Assembly (NCBI GenBank): GCA_964019415.1
Contig: OZ025874.1
Span: 9,088,909-9,152,908 of the forward strand
Direction of reading: 5' to 3'
Origin: Ianthella basta
Lineage: Eukaryota; Porifera; Demospongiae; Verongiida; Ianthellidae
Length of the DNA stretch: 64,000 nt
Position numbers and translations under genes: made by a program. Numbering within the stretch: position 1 is the stretch's first letter; each line of letters starts with the position of its first letter. Positions 23,378 to 35,800 of the stretch are shown here, one piece after another. The notes beneath the pieces are model-generated. The model saw only the letters and a program-made list of their open reading frames with translations, was not told the origin of the DNA and searched no databases.

Positions 23378-25062
23378 CAGGAGTCTGCATCAAGCCAGTG
23401 GTAACCATTGAGTAGTGTCGGGCTCCAAAAGTCTGCATTAAGCAGGTGGTAACCATTGAGTAGTGTTGGGCTCCAGGAGTCTGCATCAAGCAGGTGGTAA
23501 CCATTGAGTAGTGTCAGGCTCCAAAAGTCTGCATCAAGCAGGTGGTAACCATTGAGTAGTGTCGGGCTCCAGGAGTCTGCATCAAGCAGGTGGTAACCAT
23601 TGAGTAGTGTCTGGCTCCAGGAGTCTGCATCAAGCAGGTGGTAACCATTGAGTAGTGTCGGGCTCCAGGAGTCTGCATCAAGCAGGTGGTAACCATTGAG
23701 TAGTGTCGGGCTCCAGGAGTCTGCATCAAGCAGGTGGTAACCATTGAGTAGTGTCGGGCTCCAGGAGTCTGCATCAAGCAGGTGGTAACCATTGAGTAGT
23801 GTCGGGCTCCAGGAGTCTGCATCAAGCGGGTGGTAACCATTGAGTAGTGTCGGGCTCCAAGAGTCTGCATCAAGCGGGTGGTAACCAATGAGTAGTGTCG
23901 GGTTCCAGGAGTCTGTATCAAGCGAGTGGCAGCCATTGAGTAGTGTCGGGCTCCAAGAGTCTGCATCAAGCGGGTGGCAACCGTTGAGTAGTGTCGGGCT
24001 CCAGGAGTCTGCGTCAAGCGGGTGGTAGCCGTTGAGTAGTGTCGGGCTCCAGGAGTCTGCGTCAAGCGGGTGGCAACCGTTGAGTAGTGTCGGGCTCCAG
24101 GAGTCTGCGTCAAGCGGGTGGCAACCGTTGAGTAGTGTCGGGCTCCAGGAGTCTGCGTCAAGCGGGTGGCAACCGTTGAGTAGTGTCGGGCTCCAGGAGT
24201 CTGCGTCAAGCGGGTGGCAACCGTTGAGTAGTGTCGGGCTCCAGGAGTCTGCGTCAAGCGGGTGGCAACCGTTGAGTAGTGTCGGGCTCCATGAGTCTGC
24301 GTCAAGCGGGTGGCAACCGTTGAGTAGTGTCGGGCTCCAGGAGTCTGCGTCAAGCGGGTGGCAACCGTTGAGTAGTGTCGGGCTCCAGGAGTCTGCGTCA
24401 AGCGGGTGGCAACCGTTGAGTAGTGTCGGGCTCCAGGAGTCTGCGTCAAGCGGGTGGCAACCGTTGAGTAGTGTCGGGCTCAAGGAGTCTGCGTCAAGCG
24501 GGTGGCAACCGTTGAGTAGTGTCGGGTTCCAGGAGTCTGCGTCAAGCGGGTGGCAACCGTTGAGTAGTGTCGGGTTCCAGGAGTCTGCGTCAAGCGGGTG
24601 GCAACCGTTGAGTAGTGTCGGGTTCCAGGAGTCTGCGTCAAGCGGGTGGCAACCGTTGAGTAGTGTCGGGTTCCAGGAGTCTGCGTCAAGCGGGTGGCAA
24701 CCGTTGAGTAGTGTCGGGCTCCAGGAGTCTGCGTCAAGCGGGTGACAACCGTTGAGTAGTGTCGGGTTCCAGGAGTCTGCGTCAAGCGGGTGGCAACCGT
24801 TGAGTAGTGTCGGGCTCCATGAGTCTGCGTCAAGCGGGTGGCAACCGTTGAGTAGTGTCGGGCTCCATGAGTCTGCGTCAAGCGGGTGGCAACCGTTGAG
24901 TAGTGTCGGGCTCCATGAGTCTGCATCAAGCGAGTGGCAACCGTTGAGTAGTGTCGGGCTCCAGGAGTCTGCGTCAAGCGGGTGGCAACCGTTGAGTAGT
25001 GTCGGGCTCCAGGAGTCTGCATCAAGCGGGTGGCAACCATTGAGTAGTGTCGGGTTCCAGAT
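23378..25062. repeat. 48-bp minisatellite, about 35 copies
   Basis: The unit is GTTGAGTAGTGTCGGGCTCC, AGGAGTCTGCGTCAAGCGGG, TGGCAACC. The left quarter uses a diverged version (CATTGAG, GGTGGTAACC), giving a gradient along the array. As 48 is divisible by three and the unit lacks stops in several frames, ORFs of up to 575 codons appear on both strands, with a 16-residue period such as DSWSPTLLNGCHPLDA. I regard them as non-coding until a transcript is shown. Confidence 0.97.
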
Positions 25063-25578
25063 TGTGATGTGGCACAATGCAATATGCATTTCACCTGCAT
25101 ACATTTACTTATGTAGCTCTTTTTGAACTACTGTTATAGGTGCATGACTGCATATTTGTACACAACACCCACCTGTCATTAATATTGTAATGCTTGTACA
25201 TTGTGCAGCCTATTATTATGATTAGAGTAGTGCATTGAACGTGTATTATAATAAATCAATCCTGCAAAATAAGAATGTAATTGGATGCAATCAGGTGTAT
25301 GAGGGCGATGGACAACTTTCTAGGAAAAATAAGTTTTTGCTGATACTGATGGTAATAATTTCTGATGCTGATCAGTCAAGCTATAGTTTCTTGAATGGCT
25401 GCTATCATAAAGGGCACTATCAATTCTTACTAATTGCTGGAAACCTGCAGCTGGGGTCCCAGCCTACCATCTGTGCTTCATGACATTGACCATGATAAAT
25501 GTATGATCATTATTATATGAAGTGCACATTACAACAAGTCATACATCTACTGAGGGTACACACACACACACACACGCA

Positions 25579-25610
<32 letters not shown>

Positions 25611-25974
25611 CGCGCGCACGCGAGATGCCTGGTACTTGATAAGTAACGTACAAAGCATGCCACTTGTGAGTGTATATTATGATGGCCCCATTAAGTTGTT
25701 ATTAATTGCATTAATCCTCATTAAGGCTTAGCCTAACCAGAGGAAATGTCACAATACACGAGACTGGAGTGCAGGAGGCACCGCATGGTTGTGAGAGGCA
25801 AGGTATGTATGCTAGTGAGCTACACACAGTAAAGAATTGGGGAGGGGGGGGGGGGATTGCAGCCAACTGGAGCAAGGAATCCCCCCTCCAGTGGCTTCCC
25901 TGCTAGTAGCAATACATTATGTACATATACTGTACAATTCATTGAATGGTGCATAGTACATTCAGCACTTGCAA
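25063..25974. other. Spacer with a CA run and a G run
   Basis: No gene seen. A (CA)n/(CG) run lies at 25559-25622 and a run of about 15 G at 25842-25857. Confidence 0.5.
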
Positions 25975-27076
25975 GTGTCCACAGCAACTTACAGCACTCA
26001 TTATAGCTAGTGTCCACGGCAACTTACAGCACTTGCAAGTGTCCACGGCAACTTACAGCACTCGTTATAGCTAGTGTCCACGGCAACTTACAGCACTCGC
26101 AAGTGTCCACGGCAACTTACAGCACTTGCAAGTGTCCACGGCAACTTACAGCACTTGCAAGTGTCCACAGCAACTTACAGCACTTGCAAGTGTCCACAGC
26201 AACTTACAGCACTCATTATAGCTAGTGTCCACGGCAACTTACAGCACTCATTATAGCTAGTGTCCACGGCAACTTACAGCACTCGTTATAGCTAGTGTCC
26301 ACGGCAACTTACAGCACTCAATAGTGTCCACGGCAACTTACAGCACTCGTTATAGCTAGTGTCCACGGCAACTTACAGCACTCGTTATAGCTAGTGTCCA
26401 TGGCAACTTACAGCACTCGTTATAGCTAGTGTCCACGGCAACTTACAGCACTCGTTATAGCTAGTGTCCATGGCAACTTACAGCACTCAATAGTGTCCAC
26501 GGCAACTTCCAGCGCTCAATAGTGTCCACGGCAACTTACAGCGCTCAATAGTGTCCACGGCAACTTACAGCGCTCAATAGTGTCCACGGCAACTTACAGC
26601 ACTCAATAGTGTCCACGGCAACTTCCAGCACTCAATAGTGTCCACGGCAACTTACAGCACTCGTTATAGCTAGTGTCCACGGCAACTTACAGCAGTCGTT
26701 ATAGCTAGTGTCCATGGCAACTTACAGCACTCAATAGTGTCCACGGCAACTTCCAGCGCTCAATAGTGTCCACGGCAACTTACAGCGCTCAATAGTGTCC
26801 ACGGCAACTTACAGCACTCAATAGTGTCCACGGCAACTTCCAGCACTCAATAGTGTCCACGGCAACTTCCAGTGCTCAATAGTGTCCACGGCAACTTCCA
26901 GCACTCAATAGTGTCCACGGCAACTTACAGCACTCAATAAGTGTCCACGGCAACTTACAGCACTCAATAAGTGTCCACGGCAACTTCCAGCACTCGTTAT
27001 AGCTAGTGTCCACGGCAACTTACAGCACTCGTTATAGCTAGTGTCCACGGCAACTTACAGCACTCAATAGTGTCCT
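25975..27076. repeat. Composite minisatellite of 29- and 35-bp units
   Basis: All units share GTGTCCACGGCAACTTACAG followed by CACT. Their tails differ: TGCAA or CAATA gives 29 bp, CGTTATAGCTA gives 35 bp. About 35 units are mixed in blocks that suggest higher-order duplication (for example the ordered CAATA blocks at 26,480-26,640 and 26,730-26,900). Confidence 0.95.
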
Positions 27077-27367
27077 ACATAGGTTTAAGCATTGTAACAT
27101 ATATCCAGAGCACTGTACTATTGATTGTGTTCCCTGGGATTAGGATAATGGGGTGAGTGAATAACTTGATTTCTATGTTTCCACTATTTACCCACATTAA
27201 TAGTCACTGCAGAGAAATGACATATCAAATAAATAACGCCGGTACGTAGCTATGCATACGTAGGTATTATAATAAGTAAATATTAAAGTACTAATGGTTA
27301 GCCCTGGTACAATATAAATGCTACTGCTATGTACTCTGCCACTGGATGCCAGCTGACAAGGACAAGC
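27077..27367. other. 3' flank of MSMO1
   Basis: AT-rich unique sequence directly downstream of the MSMO1 stop codon; presumably part of its 3' UTR. No other feature was seen. Confidence 0.4.
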
Positions 27368-28593
27368 TTACTCCATCTTCTTGCTTGTGTCAAGCTGTCT
27401 GGTTTTCTCCTGGAAGGCCTTGTACTGGTGATCAGTGCCAAAGACTTTGTCCCACCACACAAAAGTTGAGGAGTAGTTCCCATTGAAGTTCATGTGATGG
27501 AAGTCATGGAAACGGGCTCCTGGTGGAGTGGGGAGAACAGTACGAATAGGATTGAGTGTCTGGGCACATCTGGAATGCTAAGACATGCTCACACTAGACA
27601 AGTTAACACAATATTCATACATGTCTGAGTAGTGTGTGTGTGTGTGTGTGTCTGTCTGTGTGTGTGTGTGGTGTGTGTGTGTGTGGTGTGTGTGTGGTGT
27701 GTGTGGTGTGTGTGTGTGGTGTGTGGTGTGTGTGGTGTATGTGTGGTGTGTGGTGTGTGTGTGGCGTGTGTGTGCGTGTGTGTGTGTGTGTGCGTGCATA
27801 TCATATGCCCGTGGCATCCCACAGCAGCCGTAACCACACCAAGGCGCACATGAAAACAGCCCCTACGCATTCCCTTCCCTGGCCAATCGCCCTCCTGCCA
27901 ACACACTGTGCCATATGGGCTCCATCGGGGCGATAGCCCAATGCACAGGGGTCCAAATTGAGGCATAAATGAAGATCAAAGACATTGTACCATGGCAACC
28001 AACTGGTCACAAAGAGGGTATCATGGCAACCAACTGGTCACAAAGAGGGTCGGGTGACAGACATGTGTCTGTATCATAGAACCCAAACAGTTGCAAGGGG
28101 TTCAAGTAACAGAGACTTGTCTGGGCGCCATCAAAATCCAATCAGTAAGAGTTTACTACAAAGGGCGCGATTGCCACAGTAACATGATATCTTATACGTA
28201 TATTGTCACTAAGTCACCATTGATCCACTAACAATTACGTACATATGGCAGTTCTACACTAACAGCAGTCTCGTGCTTGTCACTAGCTGTGTTTGTCACT
28301 AGCTGTGTTTGTCACCGACAGTGTCTGTCACTCTCACCATCTGTTGTCATGTCTAAGTTAAAGCCACACTGAACAAGGCCCAGTACATTGCAATACGGCT
28401 ACGTATGCACCAAAGGTGTGGATGTACTCAATGGCTGCTGTGTAGGGTGAGCAGAGTGCTTGAAATGTGATGTGTGACATGCTCAGTGGTTGAATTGTGT
28501 GTGTGCATGTGTGGTGTGTGCATGTGTGGTGTGCGTGTGTGTGTGTATGTGGTGTGTGTGTGTGTGTGTGTGTGCGTGTGTGTGTGTATGTGG

Positions 28594-28664
<71 letters not shown>

Positions 28665-28686
28665 ATGTGTGCGTGTGTGTATGTGG

Positions 28687-28723
<37 letters not shown>

Positions 28724-31700
28724 ATGTGTGGTGTGTGCATGTGTGTGCGTGTGTTTGTGTGTGTGTGCATGCGTGCGTGTGTGAGTGCGTGCGTGTGTGT
28801 GTGTGCTGTGGAAAGAAGTGGGCAGGAAAGACTGGCATCCTTGTCTTGTATCAGCCAGCCCATAATGTCATCCACATAATGGCATTATTGATAAAGTGGT
28901 CCTCTCAACTCATTAGACTATAACAAGTGGCCAAAGGAGAGACTAATAGGATAAATAGGATAATTATTACCCTAACAATGTCCACTTAATTAATCCATGG
29001 GAGCCACCCAGCCCAGTTAATCAGACCATTCTTCAATTAAACAAATCTGAACCCAGTGATAGTGCCAACCCTTCTCTCATTGGAGTAATCAGTCTAACGA
29101 TGAAGGTGATTTGTCTGAGCCTCAATAAACATTCAATTACAAGTCTGTTCGCACATTAGATATGCACATAATATTACATCTCTGGCTAATCTGTTCATTG
29201 TGTGAGGACCAGTTCTCCTGTGTGCTGTGTGCATGGAAGAGCAGTGAGTGACTGGACAAGCTATATCGCAGCCAACCCCTCCCCACTTCTAATGCTATTG
29301 ACCACTCTAACGTGAAGCGAACAAGGAAAGGAGATGCTGTTTGTCTTTCTGTGCAGGGATGGCAGACAGTGTTTAGACTAAGTAGGTAGGTGCACATCCA
29401 CACCCACCCGCCCACACGCCCACCCACGCACCCACAATCCACACTGTTGCCCATAGCTACGTAGCTGCACACCATCATACCCGCGTATCCTGGCAGAAGG
29501 TGGAGAGGGTTGAGGGGGAAATGATATCCATTGTGGACATCGATAGTCTCCATTAGACGGCCCAACATCCATGCCCATATCACCACCAAGTGGTTTCCAA
29601 ACAATAGTATACCTACAAAGAAACCACCTCCAAGAACTGAAGGGAATTAAGGAGTGGAGGGAGGGGAGGGGGGAGGGGAGTGGGAGAGAAGGATAGGAGG
29701 GAGGGTAGGAGGGAGGGGGATGGGGGAGGGGGAGGGGAGGGGGAGGGGAGGGGAGGGGAGAGGATGGGAGGGAGGGGGATGTGGGAGGGGGAGGAGAAGA
29801 GTTGGTAAGAAGGGAGAGGGGATAGAGGGGCAGGGGAGGAGGAAAGAGATAGGAGGGAGGGGGGAGGGGGAGGAGGAGGGAAAGGAGAGAAGGAATAGGA
29901 AGGAGGGGTAGGTTTGAAGGGATAGGAGGGTGAAGTACAACCTCACAAGCCAGCTGTCCATGCCTGCTAGCCCCTCTATGTAGTGTCCTGTACTCACTCA
30001 GGGTCTCCAGTGGGTGGGCGTACTCAGCCACCATCCCAAATGGTGCCTGGAAGTTGTGATGGACTTTGTGGATGTGTTTGTAGATGCTCTTGTGATGCAG
30101 CAAGCGATGGAAGAAGTAATGCCAGGTGTCTTCCACTACTGCACAGATGAGGCATCTTGCAACTATCCAGTACCTAGGGAGAGGGAGGGGATGGGGAGGA
30201 GGAGAGGGGAGAGGGAGGGGATGGGGAGGAGGGGAGGGGAGCAAAGAGGTGGGTTATGGGAGGGGAGGTGGAAAGGGAGGGGACAGAATAGAACCAGGCA
30301 GTGAAGAAACTGCTCAACAGTGTGCCACTGCAGGGACCACTCTTGTTCATCCCATTGCTCACCATTTGGGCATGTCTTCATATTCATAAGAAATGTTCAT
30401 ATAGGACATAAAGTAGTATGTCCCTGAAATCAGTGGTAACTGGCAGAGGGGGCGGGAACAGGAGAAACACAGGCAATGGTCAGCAGAGGTACACAGCAGA
30501 CAAAAGGGAATCATCTCACTATTTCAAATGACAGCCTGACTCTTTGAACAATGCAGTTACCTGATGCTGGCTTGGTGTGAGTGTGTACATATGTATGTAT
30601 GTGCAGACAAACATGCATGAATACAGGTAATCTCGTATAAGGACGTAGCTAGTACTGACTACCCCAAGAGTGAGGATTGAAAATGTTACCCCACCCATCA
30701 AAGAGGTCACCCCATGGACATCAGGTCAGCTGACCTGGCCTGACTGGTTAGAACTGGCGTGACTGGACAGGCCAGGTACACCTCACAGGTGGTTGCATAT
30801 GTGTGTGTATGTGATAAAATGTACAACACACACACACAGGAACACATGCACCAGTGGTGTGATGGGATCAGGTGATCAGGTGCACAAAGGCTAAGAGCCA
30901 GCAATGTAAACACATGACCATATATGGCAATGTACACCCCATGCTTTCAAAGCTATATCAACTTTGAACACTTCTACAAATTAGGCAAAGTACAACAATT
31001 ATTGTAGGATGCATGGGGCACAATGTGAAAGGAAGACAAGTAAAGGATGTGTGCTAGCAAGGTGAAGAATAGGATGGTGCAAGATGAACACTCCATCACT
31101 GCATAGACACACAAAGGAACTTTGTATGTCCACCCATCAAGACCACGTCTATATCATTTGGGTTCTTGGTGAATCAGCAACAGCATTGATACAGATACAT
31201 CAAGTGGCATATTCAGAAAAGGGAAATGTCTCATCACATCTCATTGCAGTGTCCAATGAGTCACATGATAATCACATGACAGTCATGTGACAATCACATG
31301 ATATGACACACAGCATGACAACATGTACAGTCCAAGCTGCAGCCCTCTTGCCTGCCAGCCACGCCTCTCTCCCTACCACAGTGCACTCACTTGTATCACA
31401 AAGTGGTTAAACATAAGGAGCTTGAAACACTTCCATTGGTTTTCAAACGTCTCCTTCTTATCCTGTGAAGATGAGTAAGCACAGAGACATGAGGCACGAG
31501 GGGAGGTATATAACATACTACAGTGCACTACAGTGGAGCATGTCTTTAAGGGGAATGTCACATTGTCCGATGAAGGAGGTGGCCTCAACTCAGAGGTAGT
31601 TTTGCGTATCTCTATGCAGTGTAGAAAATAGGCACTGTCCCCATTAGAGAGATGTACATTTATTCTTCCATGAACAGTTAGTCCTCCACATGACCCAATG

Positions 31701-32552
31701 AAGTTGCATTCACATGTTAACATACAGAATGTTAGTTTTATACACAGTTTGTAAGAATAGCAGCAGATGGCCATGGGACTGCTGTTAACTTCCAGTACAC
31801 TGAAATGTTGTTTTGCTTCTTATTCTTCTTGTGTGTTTAGTAAACTTGAGCTCTGAAAATGAAATGCAACGTGTTCAGTTGTACCTCACTTTCACAGTCA
31901 CTGCACCCATCCCTGGACCCATCACTGTACATGTACGGTCTGAACCCATCACAGTGGTACACCATGTGGGAGAAGAGCTTACAAATGTGGCTGCCTGTGT
32001 GAGGCATGCATGCACACTTAATAGCTATCACTGTGTGTGTGCCTAGCTATGCAGCTTGGTGGGTCTTTAATTGTTGGAACCAATTTGGTTGTGAAATCCC
32101 TCATGGGACAGAGGTGGAGCGCCCTACCTACCCTCGCCCCATGCTGCTTGTACACACGCACACACACACCTCCTCCTAGCTCCACATGCGCTTGCATTCA
32201 CGCAAGAGTGCACACACCTTTTGTATCTTGAGGCCGGACATCTGCGGCAGGAACTGGCTGACGAACCCAGGCAAGCATAGTCCAAAGTACACCACCTGTT
32301 GCAGACGAAAGGCAATAAACAGACAGTGAGCGTGGAGCCGTCTCCACCCCGACTCGTTGTACAGGTGCCTGTGTCGCTAGCTATCTTCACCTCGTGCCAG
32401 ATAAGGGAGAACCAGGTAGCGATTGTGAACTTGGAGTAGTTATCCAACATGTACATCCATGCTGCGGCGAAGTACGGCTCGGCAGGATTGGCGGGGAGAG
32501 TGGCCGCCACCTGGCCCACCGCGTCGTATATAGTCTCGAAAGTGGTGTTCAT
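27368..32552 (-). CDS. MSMO1: Methylsterol monooxygenase (sterol C4-methyl oxidase)
   Basis: Seven in-phase minus-strand exons (32391-32552, 32218-32295, 31391-31462, 30363-30439, 29998-30173, 29481-29636, 27368-27519) give 290 residues; human MSMO1 has 293. Conserved stretches run the whole length: [63 protein letters not shown] and EYAHPLETL. The di-iron histidine clusters of the fatty-acid hydroxylase superfamily are intact: H152-x3-H156, H165-x2-H168-H169 and H245-x2-H248-H249. The enzyme sits in the ER membrane and oxidises the C4 methyl groups of sterol intermediates using O2. The gene implies de novo sterol synthesis in the host. Introns carry two TG/CA microsatellites and two polypyrimidine tracts. 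It is divergent with the coiled-coil gene. Confidence 0.97.
27632..27800. repeat. (TG)n/(GTGTGGT)n in MSMO1 intron 6
   Basis: TG repeat with regular GG interruptions (gtgtggtgtgtgtg). Confidence 0.95.
28497..28806. repeat. (TG)n in MSMO1 intron 6
   Basis: About 310 bp of TG repeat with TGCA, TGTA and TGGT interruptions. Confidence 0.95.
29652..29935. repeat. Polypurine tract in MSMO1 intron 5
   Basis: About 280 bp almost entirely of G and A (GGGAGG, GGGGGAGGGG) on the plus strand, hence C/T-rich in the MSMO1 transcript. It could form triplex or G-quadruplex structures. Confidence 0.9.
30177..30290. repeat. Second polypurine tract, MSMO1 intron 4
   Basis: GGGAGAGGGAGGGGATGGGG-type sequence just upstream (in gene direction) of exon 5, extending its polypyrimidine tract to over 100 bp. 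Confidence 0.85.
31272..31290. promoter_or_regulatory. Palindrome with two E-boxes in MSMO1 intron 3
   Basis: TCACATGACAGTCATGTGA is a perfect inverted repeat around one central base. Further CACATGAT words flank it. A very similar palindrome lies in NHEJ1 at 51597-51621. Function is unknown. Confidence 0.4.
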
Positions 32553-32806
32553 GGCGGCACTGCAGTCTACAGCGAGCGCCCCTCGACAGTTGCAGCAATG
32601 GATGCATGGCCTGATCCTCAGCATACCACGCCATATAGCGCGGACGTGTATTTCACGCTGTGCAACGCCCACGCTGTTTCTTTTTTTAATTGCGTTGTCT
32701 TCCGTTGTGTCCGCGTTCGCAAAGCTAAGGGGCGTGCACACAGCTATGCTAGCTTTGAAAGATCACCCGCTCTGACCAGATCTCTGTCTCATGCTGCTTC
32801 AAGGCC
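32553..32806. promoter_or_regulatory. Bidirectional promoter region of MSMO1 and the coiled-coil gene
   Basis: The 254 bp between the two divergent start codons must hold both 5' UTRs and promoters. ATCACCCGCT at 32762-32771 loosely resembles the sterol regulatory element ATCACCCCAC; the match is weak. No TATA box was seen. Confidence 0.5.
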
Positions 32807-35800
32807 ATGTCTGGGGAAGAGAACGATGGCGCAACAGAACCAGCGGAGCAAAATAAGCTGGATGCTATTGAGCAGAAGATCCGTGAAGAGATTCGTTCTT
32901 TGCAGGAGAAGCGCGCAGATGTGCTCATGAAGGAAGTGCACGACCTCAAGAGACAGAAGGAGAAGGCTCTTTTGAAGGCATCCAAGCTGGAGAAAGCCTT
33001 GGAAGAGTTAAGGGATGAGAATACTGCTTTGCGGCTGGAGGCGGGGACGCGCGAAGCCACTCAATTGCAGCTCATGGAACAAACGCTGATGAACGCGCAA
33101 CGGGAGAAGGATGTGCTGGCAAAGAAGCTGGCTGATGCAAGCAAGCAAAACGACAACCTTCGCCTTCGCTTGAAGAAGACAGATGGAGAGCTGCAGCAGA
33201 TGAAATGCTTCCGTGGGAGCAGAGACCGGATAGAGGTCCCTTTTCTTCCTGATAGCCCTCGCAATCTTGTGGGTGCTCTGGGATCTCACTCTCCTCGCAT
33301 GGTCTTGGGGCAGGATGCAGATACGGGCATGCACACACCTACTGGTGTAGACGAGGATGAGGTAACACATATCCCATTCAGTGAGCAGCTTGTTTCCTCA
33401 AAAGACAACTCTGCTCCAGGTCCTGGTTGGATGGAGGAGGAAGGGGAAGGAGCTACACCAGAGCAGGGGCAGCCTGATAGTGGGGGAGAGGCAGTGAAAC
33501 ATGCCAAAGGGTCTATAGTGAAGAGGAGGCATAGTTCTAGTTCTGGTCAAGAGGCAAAGAGAGTGCACAACGTGTTTAACCCCAAGACCCCTCCACCCTC
33601 CCACATCCGCCTCCGTCAGCTAGGATCCCAGCACTCACACTCCCCACTGCTAGGAACACATTGCCACTCAGCAGGTGACCTGTAAGTCCTGTCAAGACCT
33701 CTAAAGCATAGGAGGCATTGAGCGTCACTGCATGTTGAGTAGCATACTCTCTAGTTTCTAAATGTGCTAGCCTTGTCTCATGAAAGACAACGTTCGGAAG
33801 TACACATGGTAAGGAAAGAAGGGGGGGGGGGGGGATGGCAGTGAACCGGACCAGCATGGCAACCTCCAGATCTTTAGCCGACCCTTTAGCAGCCGGGTCA
33901 CTGGTCACCGCCAACAGCCACTGATCCATCCCCTCCTTATATACCGCCATTCACTGCCGCCGTTCACTGCCATTTTTCCCTTCCCCCCTCTTTTCCTACC
34001 AAGTGTAGTTCCGAACGATGTCTTTCATTCATGTCACCATGGTACATAGACCATCTTAGAATAATCAACCTTGTCTCATGTTCTCATGTAGATCCTTTGG
34101 GGGCGGTGCTTCTCCTTGTGTCACCCCCGACACAAGTGCCCAGAGCAGTCCGAGTATGCGCACAAAACGCTATGTGCTGTCTACTGTGACCAAGAGGGAT
34201 GCTGAGACACAGACACTAGTGGATATTTGGTCCCTAGAGGAACAAGGGTCTCTGTCATCAACAGAGCTACAAAGCACACTCCTGCAGGTCAGGGAGACAG
34301 TCACTGCACTCAATGCGGAGAACGAGGTGAGAGGTGGGGATTGTAGCATTTAGAAAGTTTGCATGATCTTGGACAGGTTGGCTAAAACTCACCATAATAG
34401 CGTGTATGGTTCTGTTACCACATTATATGCATACACATTTTACAGGACTTATGTATATTTCACAGAAGGCACTTGCCTGAGGATTTTTGCAATTTTCTAT
34501 TTTCATGTAGCCCTTGTATCCACCTAATGTCTAACGGCAGTATGGGGGGATTTGCAGTATTTTGTGAACACCTACTAACTGACTAGCTATGTAGATTCAT
34601 GATAATATTGTCACATAAAAATTTATACGCATACACTGCACATGTTGCATCATTATTTCTGTGTATGTTGTGTAGTCTTGCATAGCTACACCGCTTTCCA
34701 GGAGGAAAGCTGTCTGACGTGACACTATAGGTCGTGAACAGTTAGGTATAATTATGATTGCATTTTCCCTAGCATTTTATCGTGCCACTTGTGTGGTAAT
34801 TGTACTAATCTTGTCTTATGGTTGAAGTGCAGTTTGTCTCTTGAGTTTGTATGGATCTAACTTTAGTGTGTTTTAGCCAATCATCCCCAGAGCAACTGCT
34901 AGTGGTTTGTCCTATTCACTAAAGACCGTGTGTTTGCTGTCCCTGTGTGAATGTGCTGCATAAAGACCATGTGTTTGCTGTCCCTGTGTGAATGTGCTGC
35001 ATAAAGACCGTGTGTTTGCTGTCCCTGTGTGAATGTGCTGCATAAAGACCGTGTGTTTGCTGGACCTGTGTGAATGTGCTGCATAAAGACCGTGTGTTTG
35101 CTGTCCCTGTGTGAATGTGCTGCATAAAGACCGTGTGTTTGCTGGCCCTGTGTGAATGTGCTGCATAAAGACCATGTGTTTGCTGTCCCTGTGTGAATGT
35201 GCTGCATAAAGACCGTGTGTTTGCTGTCCCTGTGTGAATGTGCTGCATGAAGACCATGTGTTTGCTGTCCCTGTGTGAATGTGCTGCATGAAGACCGTGT
35301 GTTTGCTGGCCCTGTGTGAATGTGCTGCATAAAGACCATGTGTTTGCTGTCCCTGTGTGAATGTGCTGCATAAAGACCGTGTGTTTGCTGGACCTGTGTG
35401 AATGTGCTGCATAAAGACCGTGTGTTTGCTGGACCTGTGTGAATGTGCTGCATAAAGACCGTGTGTTTGCTGGACCTGTGTGAATGTGCTGCATAAAGAC
35501 CGTGTGTTTGCTGGACCTGTGTGAATGTGCTGCATAAAGACCGTGTGTTTGCTGGACCTGTGTGAATGTGCTGCATAAAGACCGTGTGTTTGCTGGACCT
35601 GTGTGAATGTGCTGCATAAAGACCGTGTGTTTGCTGGACCTGTGTGAATGTGCTGCATGAAGACCGTGTGTTTGCTGGCCCTGTGTGAATGTGCTGCATA
35701 AAGACCGTGTGTTTGCTGGCCCTGTGTGAATGTGCTGCATAAAGACCGTGTGTTTGCTGGCCCTGTGTGAATGTGCTGCATAAAGACCGCGTGTTTGCTG

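Noticed and set aside
23377..25126. Long ORFs on both strands (up to 575 codons) with a 16-residue period
   Set aside because: The 48-bp tandem unit keeps several frames on both strands open at once; no splice structure, signal or domain supports translation.
33576..33950. 124-codon minus-strand [13 protein letters not shown]
   Set aside because: It overlaps exon 1 of the coiled-coil gene antisense and lies mostly inside the foldback element; no transposase motif is present.
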